From assembly GCF_022458985.1 (NCBI RefSeq), contig NC_061773.1, forward strand, positions 124,001 through 188,000: a stretch of 64,000 nucleotides of DNA, read 5' to 3'. Positions 10,735 to 20,312 of this stretch are shown in pieces. The translations under genes and the position numbers were made by a program. The notes below the pieces were generated by a model. It had not been told where the DNA came from. It made no database searches and saw only the letters and a list, made by a program, of their open reading frames with translations. The number at the start of each line of letters is the position of its first letter. Position 1 is the first letter of the stretch. This DNA is from Mugil cephalus (Eukaryota > Chordata > Actinopteri > Mugiliformes > Mugilidae).

Positions 10735-12400
10735 GATTCCTTTTCAGCACTGTAGCCAGGCTGACAAAGAGTCACAGCTCTGTTGAGCCATCTATTCCTT
10801 CAGCCCTCAGCAGTAATGACTTCATGAGCTTCTTCACTGATAAAATTGTTGGCATTAGAGATAAAATTCATAGTACCCTTCCAGCTGTCAAAGATGTAAG
10901 TACAGTGCATTTAGAAACCTCTGTAGGACCTAGTTAATATTTGGATTCTTTCTTTTTGACTTCAGTTATTACAGCATCTAAACCATCAACTTGTCTTCTA
11001 GACCCCATCCAGACTAAATTGCTCAAGGAGGTTCTTCCATTAATTAATACCTCCATATTAAATCAGATAAACTTATCTTTATTAACAGGATACGTGTCCC
11101 AGTCTTTTTAAACTACTGTAATTAAACCATTACTTAAAAAACCCACTCTTGACCCAGATGTTTTAGCCAACTATAGGTCAATTTCCAACCTTTCTTTTAT
11201 CTCTAAAGTTTTATAAAGGGTCGTTGCCAATCAGTTGGTTGATCATTTAAACAGGAATGGTCTGTTTGAAGAGTCTGGTTAAAGTTACCAATGATCTCCT
11301 CATGGCTTCAGATGATGGACCTGTCTCTAGACTTGTCCTACTAGATCTCAGTGCTGCATTTGACACTATTGAAGACTACTATTGTATTCTACTACAGAGA
11401 CTTGAAAGCGTGATCAAGATTACAGGAACTGCACTAGACTGGTTTGAATCATATCTGTCAGACAGATTCCAGTTTGTCCATGTAAACAACAATTCTACTA
11501 TATATACCAAAGTAAGCTATGGAGTTCTTCAGGGTTCTGTGCTACCTTATACATGCTTCCCTTAGGCAATATTATTAGAAAGCATGGTATAAACTTCCAA
11601 TGCTACCCAGATGATACCCAGCTATATTTATCCATGAAACCAGATGAAACTAATCAGCTGGTTAAACTCCTAGCATGCCTTAAAGTCACCTGCTTTCATT
11701 GGATGGCATTACTTTGGCCTCCAGTACTACTGTGAAAAACCTTGGTGTTATATTTGACCAGGATATGTCCTTTAATACTCACATAAAGCAGGTGACCAGG
11801 ACTGCTTTCCTTCGCCTTCGTAATATCATTAAAATTAGGGACATCCTTTAACGGAGTGATACGGAAAAGCTAGTTCATGCATTTGTGTCTTCCAGGCTGG
11901 ATTATTGTAACTCGTTACTGTCTGGCTCCAAATAGCTCTTTAAAAAGCCTCCAATTGATTCAAAATGCTGTAGCAAGAGCACTGACAGGAATTAGCAAGA
12001 GATATCATATTACTCCAGTATTAGCTTCTCTTTATTGGCTCCCTTTAAAATCTAGAATTGAATTTAAAACCCTCCTTCTTACATACAAGGCCTTAAAAAG
12101 CCTAGCTCCATCATATCTGAAAGACCTCATAGAACCATATTGTTCCAACAGATCACTAAGATATCAAAGTGCAGGTCTACTTGTGGTTCCTAGAGTTTCT
12201 AATAGTAGAACGGGAGGTAGAGCTTTTAGCTATCAGGCTCCTCTCCCGTGAAACCAGCTCCCAGTTTGGGTTCGGGAGGCAGATACTGTCTCTTTAAGGT
12301 CAGGCTTAAGACTTTACTTTTTGACAAAGCTTATAGTTAGGGCGGGACTTAACCATCCCTTAGTTATGCTGCTATAGGCCTAGACTGCAGGGGGACGGTG
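10735..12400 (+). mobile_element. L2-like non-LTR retrotransposon, 5'-truncated and decayed
   Basis: Plus-strand pieces match the L2 (CR1-related) clade of fish LINEs from the region before the reverse transcriptase to the C-terminus. Markers in order: VLLDLSAAFDTIEDY (RT motif with catalytic Asp), [17 protein letters not shown] (a degraded YADDTQLY catalytic box), then SLKSLQLIQNAVARALTGIS, HITPVLASLYWLPLKSRIEF and SNSRTGGRAFSYQAPLP. The endonuclease is missing. It ends near the tail that precedes the C-rich tract at 12480. Confidence 0.88.
11257..12290 (+). pseudogene. L2-like reverse transcriptase remnant
   Basis: Three open pieces (11257-11565, 11553-11735, 11877-12251) lie in different frames. 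The first has the LSAAFDT motif and [14 protein letters not shown], where a frameshift destroys the 'GPLLF' continuation. The second has [18 protein letters not shown]. The third is the conserved C-terminal domain of the L2 clade. The catalytic box reads YPDD instead of YADD. The enzyme would have copied LINE RNA at a nicked target site; this copy cannot. Confidence 0.85.
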
Positions 12401-12477
12401 CACTGAGGACAATTCCGCTCCTCTTTCTTCTCTGGCTCCTGTCCTCTAATCTCTTATAATTTATTTTCTATTACTGA

Positions 12478-12550
12478 CCACTCCCCTCCCCTCCCTTCCC
12501 CTCCCTTCCCCTCCCCTCCGCTCCTCTATGGAGCTCCTCTATGGAGCTGT
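12478..12550. repeat. C-rich simple repeat with short tandem duplication
   Basis: A (CCCCT/CCCTT)n tract at 12481-12525, followed by a direct repeat of CTCCTCTATGGAGCT. It lies between the L2 tail and the Harbinger fragment. Confidence 0.85.
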
Positions 12551-13015
12551 AATGCGTACATGGGTGCAGTCTATCGCTCCAATAGTATTTGGCATTCCAG
12601 CAATGCCATGAAAACCCCCCTTCACTTCACAAGTTCACTCAAGCCTTGTTTGTCATAAGGGAATGTTAAGAAGATTAGCATTTGTTTTATGATGTCATTT
12701 AACACCGGAATGACACGACTCAGAGTGGGTTGTGAAATCCCAGTCTTATCTGCAATTTCCCTCTGGAATGTAGTCTACCTGGGCCAGCCAGGTAACCAAG
12801 TGCGGACTGGACTTGCACCTGAGGAGGTACATGGATAGAGCGGTGTGTTGGGTGATGGAGATGCGGCTCCAAGGAGTTGCACAGCTCCAACAAAACATGC
12901 CTTGGCAGTCGGAAACGACTCATAAGCCATTCTTCACTTTCGTCAACCATGTTTTGCCGGTCCCTAAAGATGCGCTCTCCTGAATGCACAGGCAGCACTA
13001 TCTTTCAGCAAGGCT
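12550..13015 (-). pseudogene. PIF/Harbinger transposase fragment (HARBI1-like)
   Basis: On the minus strand the first frame (12998-12720) gives DRQNMVDESEEWLMSRFRLP and RHVLLELCNSLEPHL, the usual N-terminal region of Harbinger transposases. After a frameshift near 12785 a second frame gives FQREIADKTGISQPTLSRV (the helix-turn-helix) and then LNDIIKQMLIFL. At about 12595-12560 the reading is GIAGMPNTIGAIDCT, which contains the first catalytic Asp (the GxIDCTH box). The rest of the catalytic domain is not present. It is therefore a truncated, frameshifted copy. Confidence 0.87.
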
Positions 13016-13690
13016 AGATCTGCCATCTCTCCACTTCGTTGGAGGTAAATTTGACTCCTTTATATATCTTCCATGCCAATTAATTAATGAAATCAACTAC
13101 AGATGGGCACAGTCATAGCACTACAAATCTTTCGGAATCACCTATCAATTATAGGCCAATAAACTATTTAATAAAGGCCAATATTGTTACATTTCAATAT
13201 GAACATTTTCATATCGTCTACTCTATTGTAAAATGAATAAACTATAATTGAATTGCTATGATTGATGATTTTAATTGTGATAATAAATTATGAGGATTAC
13301 ACAGCATTTACGTTTGGTCCATACATTAGTAAATTCAATTATTGTTATGATTAAAGCCTTTTTTTCCTGATAAATTAAATTTTACTATACTATGCATTTA
13401 TTTATAAGTGTGTGGGTTAACATTTCCAAGGACATTTCTTTCATCAATTACGGTCTGAAGAAGTTCTAAGTTTGTTTGCAGAGTAGGAAAAATATTAGGT
13501 AAGAAGAAATTGATGAATCCCAGATTTGTGCATCAAACATGCGTGCACACGGTTCACGCACAGATTCGTGCGTAGCCTATGCACAGTTCCTAAATGATGA
13601 CCAATGTTAAGTGTTGCCCCACACCTCCACACAAGACTTCATGTATGGCACAATAAGTTTACAGTGCATGAGTATATAAGAATATTTTTC
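13016..13690. other. Non-coding, possibly Harbinger terminal sequence
   Basis: No gene seen. Around 13500-13600 (CGTGCACACGGTTCACGCAC and nearby) the sequence is GC-richer, with repeated GTGC/GCAC words. This resembles terminal regions of Harbinger-type elements, but I could not define an end. Confidence 0.35.
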
Positions 13691-14790
13691 ATTTAAAAGT
13701 TACTTGGTTGGAGGTTTGGTTTTTTTAGATTTAATATTGTGTATGTGTGTTTTCCAGCTAAGTTTGTCATTAATTGTCACACCCAAAAACTTGGTTTCAC
13801 ATACATGTTCAATTTTAACCTTATCAATTTTGAGCTTTGACTCACAGAGTATTTTCAATTACCAAACATTATACATTTTGCTTTACTTAAATTTAATGAG
13901 AATTTATAGAAACCAGTTTTTAAGGACTTCTTACTCATTTTCCACTGCACTCAGAAGCTGTTCCAAATGTTTACCAGAGCAATATATATTGGTATCATCG
14001 GCAAACAGCACAAATATTTGGACACCTCACAAATATCGTTCTACAAAATAAACAACAAAGGGCCGAGTACAGAGCTTTGTGGCACACCATATGTGACTTT
14101 CAATATTTTTTTTATTCTTTTGTTGTTTAAATGTACATAGTGAAATATTTTCCCCAAATTCCTTTGTTACTAACTATGACCTGTTCCTCTAATATTATAT
14201 TTTTCAATTTTCTTCAAAAGCCTATGGTCAATTGTATGAAAAGCTTGTTTCAGAATGATAAATAGTCCTACCAGTTGCATCAAGGCCATTAAGGTGGACC
14301 TGGATCTGAAACCAAACTGATGATCGGTCAATATATTGTACCATAAAAATCAAGCCTTTGTATGAACAATTTCTGTGAAATCTTTGAAAATCGTGAAAGT
14401 AAAGAGATTGGTCTGCACATGGAAATGTCTGATGTCTGTCCATGCTTGGGAATGACTTTGGTTATTTTCATTTTAGGAGACAAGATACCAGTTTGAAAGG
14501 ATTGGTTGCGGATGTGTGTCAATGGGGTAACAAATACAGTCAATTATATTTTTAACAAAAGCCATATCAAGTCCAGTTAGTGGACTTTTTGTTCTTAAAT
14601 TAATGTCAATTATATCCGTTTCGATTACTCCATTAATAAAAATAGTAGAAATATTTTGTCTTATCATTGTTTCACCCAAGCCATCCTTATCTATCTGTTT
14701 CACAATCTCTGCTACTAAATTTTGGCCAACATTTATTAAAAGGTCATTGAATTAATTCATCAGCAATTTCCTTCGTTCGATAAATGCCAT
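13691..14790 (-). pseudogene. Non-LTR (LINE) reverse transcriptase, 3' part
   Basis: Minus-strand pieces in order: a stretch before the RT with FNDLLIN-like and INGVIETDIIDINLRTKSPL; then PLTHIRNQSFQTGILSPKMK and IPKHGQTSDISMCRPISLLS (RT fingers); then about 14035-13975 the box FADDTNIYCSG, which is the catalytic palm; and finally SLNLSKVKCIMFGN plus a GVTINDKLSWK-like block. Stops and frame changes separate them. It is a different LINE family from the L2-like copy at 10.7 kb. The 5' continuation of the same element lies at 16.34-16.66 kb. Confidence 0.82.
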
Positions 14791-16339
14791 GACCCAAATC
14801 AAAGAAAATTAACCTCTCAAATTATCTCAAACTTCTCAAACTAATTAATCAACTTCTCACATTGTGCAATTTGAACCTGGGACTGTAAAATATAATATCA
14901 CAGTATGAAAACACACACATAAAAAACAAATGTAATGAAAAACTAAAATGACCAGAAAGTTGCAATACTAGAGAGGGAACTATTCCCTTTTACACTAAAT
15001 TAGCATTTTAATTCAAAACACAATTCTTTCACTTAAGTAACTTCATCCTTTTTTTAACAGTCTCAACAGAGCTTTCACACAAGCATCAAATAAAAAAGCA
15101 ACAACTGATAAGTACTTTCAAAAAGAAAATATGTAGCTTTAGCTGAGTAAGCACTCATCTTCTATCAAGTGTTGTGCAATTCAGTCATTTCTTCAAGCAT
15201 TAATCATAAGGCTGACATGACAATCACAACATTTCACTAACAGCCATTTTTAACAGACTCAGTTGGTGTTTTCATGCAAAATATGCGAAATAAAAAAGTG
15301 CAACTTCTGGGAAATATTTACAAAAAAATAAATAAATAAATCATTTGTAGCCAGCATCACTAGCCAGCATCACTAGCCACTATACTATCAAACCATATGG
15401 CTTGCAATGCTTTTTCGCAGTTTAACACTGTTTCTGATGTTGTGTTACAACAAATGTTTCAAATCCACACTTTCTTTTTGTGTCCATGACATATCTCCTC
15501 CAAAAAGTAGACATGGAAAACAGAAAAGTGAATTCTTTCTTTAAAACCAAGAAACACTCGTTATTTGAGTTATTATTATCCCATTCTCTTAACTTCCAAC
15601 TTTCCTTCCAAAGACATTGAGGAAAATGGATTACAAATCAAGTAATCCACCTAATTCATGCTAATGCCACCACAGCTGAATTTCTTCTCCCTCCTCCCAC
15701 TCTGGCACCAGCAGCACTTTTGACCAGTAGCCAGCAGCCTGATTTAACCCAAATGATCAGTGAATTACGGTTGCGTGACATGACACCTGTCAATCCCTTA
15801 CAAGAATTAAATGAATGTAAGCAGACACAGCTGGGGCTTTTTTTTTTTTCTTTTTTTTTTTTTGCTGTTTACCAAGGGTAGCTTGGTTTAACCAAAACTT
15901 AAAACAACTTAAAAAATATTTTTCTCATCTTTTTTGAGTTAGTTTGGGAGGGCTTAGTACTGTTAGCCCATTTATACCAGGTGTCCCTGATTATATAAAG
16001 GGTATGCACCTGACATCACAGCAAACGAAGTCTGTGGTTAAAAAGGGACAGTTGAGCAAGGAGATTAGCCACATTAGTTTGAATCACAGGCTGCAATAGC
16101 GTCTAAATTGTAAAATTAATTTAAAAATGGGGAAGAACTGTTGTGCGAGTGACTGTACCAACAGATATGAAAAGCAGTGGGAGATATATATTTACAAATA
16201 TCTTTTATATGTAAATATTCATTGTTGAGTCCAATTGTCCTTGATTTGATCTGATTCACATTTTTCCCCAGCCATGCTGTATTTACTAATACATTTCACC
16301 GTGTTTTCGCCACTCAGGGGGGCGTGGCCCAAGATGGCA
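14791..16339. other. About 1.5 kb insertion splitting the minus-strand LINE
   Basis: LINE similarity stops near 14790 and resumes near 16357, yet only a few tens of residues of the protein are unaccounted for, so the sequence between is best read as an insertion. It is AT-rich, with a duplicated AGCCAGCATCACT at 15350-15375 and a T-rich tract at 15838-15863. Near its right side it holds a plus-strand THAP-like start (16129). Terminal repeats were not identified. Confidence 0.5.
16129..16200 (+). pseudogene. THAP zinc-finger N-terminal fragment
   Basis: An ATG opens MGKNCCASDCTNRYEKQW. It has the N-terminal C-x-x-x-C pair (CASDC) followed by TNRY, the hallmark of THAP domains in P-element-type transposases and THAP proteins. 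The expected 'FYRFP' and the later Cys-x2-His are not visible; the frame runs on as IYIYKYLLY and reaches a stop. It may be a first exon or a truncated copy. It sits inside the insertion that splits the LINE, so it may mark a P-like non-autonomous DNA element. Confidence 0.55.
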
Positions 16340-16660
16340 GTGACGTCAATGCATACGCTCTGTTATTAATTATTCTCCATGTTCCTTGAACATTACATGA
16401 CTTATATCTTATTTCTACTTCGTTAGTTCTATGTCTTACAAAGAATTTATATAAAATATTCTTCTTTTTACATGTATTTTTAATTCCCTTGGCAATACAG
16501 GGGTTTGCAATGTTAAAAGTTTTCCTACATTTCTTAATTTTTATAGGGCAATGTTTATCATACAATTCAAGTAGTAAGCATCATAGGCTTTATTTGGATC
16601 ATCATTGGCATAGGCCGCATTCCAAGGTCTGCATGTTTTATGTTGATACATTTTACAAGG
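16340..16660 (-). pseudogene. Non-LTR (LINE) ORF2, 5' part (linker before RT)
   Basis: The 83-codon minus-strand frame gives YDKHCPIKIKKCRKTF, then ANPCIAKGIKNTCKKKNILY and KFFVRHRTNEVEIRYKS, followed by QGTWRIINN. This is the conserved linker between endonuclease and RT in several LINE clades. Upstream on the minus strand another piece reads NKAYDAYYLNCMINIA. Similarity ends near 16357, where the insertion starts. The RT half is at 13.7-14.8 kb. Confidence 0.78.
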
Positions 16661-16859
16661 GTTACAACTAAGTAATTTTTTTATTTTTTATTTTTTGTCC
16701 TTGAAGAAATTATTATTATTATATTATTGCAATGGTTCAGAGCACAGCATGACTTGGGTTAGGGTTAGGTATGATATGGCTGTTATGTAAAATTTATTGA
16801 ATTTGCTTAGGTGGCCCCTAATGCAAACTTCTAGTGTTGAAGGGAATAATTGAAAAGAA

Positions 16860-17035
16860 CTCTTCTATTTTAACATTGAAGCAAAACCTGTGTTATATTC
16901 TGGATGCTGGAGGTTGCAGGCCGTTTTTTGGAAAGTGTCTCGAGATAATTTGTATTGTTATTGACGCTATATAAATTGAATTGAATTGAATTGAATTGAA
17001 TTGAATTGAATTGAATTGAATTGAATTGAATTGAA
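16860..17035 (+). repeat. Retroposon 3' tail with (TTGAA)n
   Basis: The sequence ends in GACGCTATATAAATTGAATT, the usual 3' end of fish L2/SINE-type retroposons (GCGCTATATAAA), followed by about 11 units of TTGAA. The unique part upstream contains TTTTTGGAAAGTGTCTCGAG, compatible with the same tail. Retroposition of a 3' fragment is the simplest reading. Confidence 0.7.
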
Positions 17036-17289
17036 GAGAAGAGAAATTCTTTTTGGGAATACATACAGTTCATACAGTTCGTAATGGTCAAATGTTTTGT
17101 AATTGAAATGATCATACTTACAATATAGACAATGCACATCATCAGCAACAATATCTAGTGTAGGAGCTAACTGTCTTTGTGTGTTAAGGAGCTGTCCATG
17201 TCAGAATTATTTATAATTAATAGTCCTTGTACTGTCAGTCCTCGTACATGCATAAATCCAGCACAGACCCACATACACACTCGATTCAT

Positions 17290-17420
17290 GGTTCATGATA
17301 ATAATGCATTGGTTTTTACATAGCGCTTTATCATAGACACTCAATAATAATGAGTATATTATTAATTCGCTCACTCAGTCATACCCAGTGGTGGTAAACT
17401 GCCTTGGTAGTCACTAGAGA
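17290..17420 (-). repeat. Antisense SINE/LINE 3' tail
   Basis: It reads TTTACATAGCGCTTTATCAT followed by ACACTCAATAATAATGAG and later CAGTGGTGGTAAACTGCC. In reverse this is the common fish retroposon tail with AGCGCTATATAA and a TTACCACCACTG block. Degraded; edges approximate. Confidence 0.55.
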
Positions 17421-17424
17421 TGGG

Positions 17425-17570
17425 GACTTAAGTCATTATGACTCGAGTTGCTGTTTTGATGACTTGTGACTTGGACTTGAAAGGTTAAGATTCGGGACTT
17501 GACTTGACTTGAGACATGATGAATTCAATGACTTGATTGATTTTTTACTTCATGTTTTCACTTTGAATTT
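17425..17570. repeat. ACTTG-rich dispersed repeat
   Basis: A run of short related words (GACTTAAGTC, GACTCGAGT, GACTTGTGACTTGGACTTG, GACTTGACTTGACTTGAG) typical of a widespread fish repeat. Class not known to me. Confidence 0.5.
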
Positions 17571-18271
17571 GAAATATAAAATAAATATCTCTAGCTTAGG
17601 AATGCTGTGATGATTGGATGACAACCCTGTCAATAAGTCATGCCTCTCTACCACTCTACCTACTACCTTACGTTTTGGAGAAATGTGCCCCCTTCTTATA
17701 TTGGACAATCATCATCATGTTGGCAGGAGCATGTAAATGCTTTTGACTTTAAAAACGACATGAAGGGAAATGGGGCAACTACAGAATGCAAAACAGTGAT
17801 TTCAGACAGCTACGCTACGATGTCAAACAGAGCTATTCTGGCAAGTATGTGCTTGTAAATTAGTTGTTATTACCCTGTTAGTTAACATAGCAGCTAATGT
17901 AATTAGCTAATGTTATACCATGGTCTGGGTGAATCCTCATTCTGATTGGCTGCGGTGTGTACATTAAAAAGTGTTAATGGACACCCATAAAGAAGTTCTG
18001 GTCAAATTACCTAATGACATTCTAAATGATTGCCCTGGCTTTGGTAACTGTGGCAACAGAAACAGAGAACATTATTTCACATTATACAACGACCAAGCAA
18101 TCTGATTGGTCAATAAGACATGTAGAACATGCTCAAATCAGCATTACAGCACGGCTGACTAATCACTAAAAATATTGCTCCACCAAGTCTGTGGCAACAT
18201 TGTATCCACCTCCATGGCAACACTGTAACTGACAGAGCTGGAACAGGAAACGGCTGAAAAATACGCTCCAA
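17571..18271. other. Non-coding; likely 5' flank of the Crypton-like fragment
   Basis: No gene seen. From 17930 on (ACCATGGTCTGGGTGAATCC, then several CATTCTGATTGG and AATCTGATTGG words) the sequence looks like repeat-derived flank leading up to the ATG at 18272. Confidence 0.4.
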
Positions 18272-18625
18272 ATGGATCGGTTTATTGTTAATTTCAGTTT
18301 TCAATATCTCAGTTTCGATGAATGGTTGGAAGAGGATGAGAATAACCAAAGAAAAAAAAGAAAAGAAAGAAAAAAGAAAGATTAGTGCCTATTTTGGATG
18401 AAGAACTGAATCAACTGGACTTGTCCAGGAATGAACGGATCGTGGCCAGATCAATGTCTTGGGCAGTCAGATATTTCCAGGACTATCTGAAAAAGCAGGA
18501 TGTAGATTTTCCAACTCTGACAAAAGAAGAGCTGAACAGAATTCTTCATGAATTTTATGGGTCAGCGCTTTATTTTGTTGGTAATTGTTGTATAATCGAA
18601 ATATTACCCTCCAGGGTGTGCTTAA
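18272..18625 (+). pseudogene. Crypton / KIAA1958-like N-terminal domain fragment
   Basis: An ATG at 18272 opens a short frame (MDRFIVNFSFQYLSFDEWLE) that runs into an A/G-rich tract and stops at 18383. A second frame, offset by one base, begins there and gives LDEELNQLDLSRNERIVARS, then MSWAVRYFQDYLKKQ, DFPTLTKEELNRILHEFY and GSA. The block W-A-V-x-x-F-x-x-(W/Y)-x-K followed by ELN-x-(I/L)-L-x-x-F-Y is the N-terminal domain of Crypton-type tyrosine recombinases and related host proteins (KIAA1958, ZMYM2, QRICH1). The frame change lies in the purine-rich tract. The recombinase core is absent. A GT donor after FVG (ggtaattg) is possible. Confidence 0.7.
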
Positions 18626-19052
18626 ACATAATTTGAACACTTCCATTTAAATGAATAGATAAGTCTTTCAGTTTTAGAAAGAACAGGCCACATGAGGTGT
18701 CACTGAGTTTGTTGCCATGGAAATGAGGACGTATTTAGCGACGTCATTATTATGCAAATACAGAGAAAGAAAAAAGACGCCTCTTAAAGAGACTGGAAAT
18801 ATGACAGTTCAAATAATAAAAATCCACATATAATCCATACATATATATGAAAAATTGTAAAAACAAAATGCCATTCAATTATTTATTACACACATATACA
18901 GTAGATATTCATCTAATATAGATGGGTTCAGACCCATCTTTCACACAACCAACTTGCAACTGTTACAAAAACACTTGAGACGTGATATAGTGAATCAACT
19001 ACTACTTACTTAAACATTGTGTAAACACAGTTTATAAAATGCCATACATAGA
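18626..19052. other. Non-coding, nothing recognised
   Basis: Possible 3' flank of the Crypton-like fragment, then AT-rich sequence. No gene or repeat that I can support. Confidence 0.5.
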
Positions 19053-19725
19053 GGGCCAGATCTACTAAAGGGTTGTGTGTATAAAAACGTGTGCAAAAAA
19101 CAAAAACAAAAAACGTACAAACTGATTAACTAACAGCGCACACTAAAGGTTGCGTCTTTGCGTCAGGTGCAAAATAGCGCTTCGGCTTCCACTTAGCACG
19201 TTTGCCTCAGTTAATATGTAATACGGGGTGTTTGCATGCAATTTTGCGTTTCAGCCTTTGGGAGACAATGCAAATATATTAATTTAGCACGCGCAAAGCG
19301 ATTTAGCAAATTCAATTCACGCATCTTCATTTTGCAACTAAATGTTCACCCATGAAACACATTCTTTTTTTATGCAGTAAATATCCAAATGGATCAGTTT
19401 TATCCAGTAAATAACTAGCGTGTTTCATATGTGCTTATCGTGGTCTACAATGAGGGCCCCTTTTATTTGGCATTCCATCACTGCGCCTTGTCTATAGATA
19501 TATTGAGATGTTTTTTGCGTTTGTGTTTATTTGTCTCTACAGCAGACACTTACGATACAATAACACCAGATGTCATTTTATGCTTGCGGTCCCAATGGTG
19601 AACACAAATAGCGCACGCAACAAACTCATTTACATACGGCTGTAAGACTGTAGTCAGTCTTAGTAAATCACCTGCAAACGCAGTTCCAGCCCGCACGCAA
19701 ATTGGGATCTTAGTAAATCCGGCCC
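19053..19725. mobile_element. 673 bp MITE with GGGCC terminal inverted repeats
   Basis: The left end is GGGCCAGATCTACTAAAG. The right end in reverse complement is GGGCCGGATTTACTAAG. The ends therefore form a 17-18 bp imperfect inverted repeat. The interior has no transposase and contains many GCGCA/TGCGT words, also placed in mirror fashion (for example TTGCGTC near 19150 and CACGCAA near 19690). The target duplication is not clear. The class could be Harbinger-like or hAT-like. It lies about 120-600 bp beyond the end of elf3. Confidence 0.82.
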
Positions 19726-19842
19726 ATAATGAGCAATTTTGTTGGTTTAGCTCCCTTCACCTACATTTTTATTCTGTTAAATTCATATTGCGATCACAAA
19801 ACTTGCTCCTCATTTAGACAATGAATTCAGAAAAAGGCACTT

Positions 19843-19848
19843 TAATTT
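19843..19848 (-). promoter_or_regulatory. Candidate polyadenylation signal of elf3
   Basis: ATTAAA on the minus strand, about 465 bases after the elf3 stop codon. It is the first good signal I see downstream. Inference only. Confidence 0.35.
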
Positions 19849-20312
19849 TTTGATGCATCATAGTTATTAATCCCTATTTACTAAAACTAATCACATTGTG
19901 ACAGATAATCATGTAGTAGTCAAACATAAATAGAAACATTAGTTTTAACTGTGTACAACTGTAAAAAAAAAAATAATAATAATAATAAAAATAAAATAAC
20001 TTTAAGTGCTTGAAGAAACTCAAGAGCATCCAAAACTATGTACATTCAATTTCCTGCACGCATTGTTTTTGTAGTGATAATCAAAAACACAAAACAGGTA
20101 AAACATTAATATCGGTTCATAAAACCTACTAGAGCCAAAAACACTGGCTTACATTTTTTGCAACACCTTCCTTCTTAGAGGAAACTTATGTCTTAAAGTT
20201 TTGGGGCTGTACAGGTTTTTTTCTTTTCAGACAGGCCACACAAGTATTTCTAGTTTTTGAACTGCAATGCTGTACTGTGCTGACTGGCTTTTTGGTTTCT
20301 ACCCATGACGCC

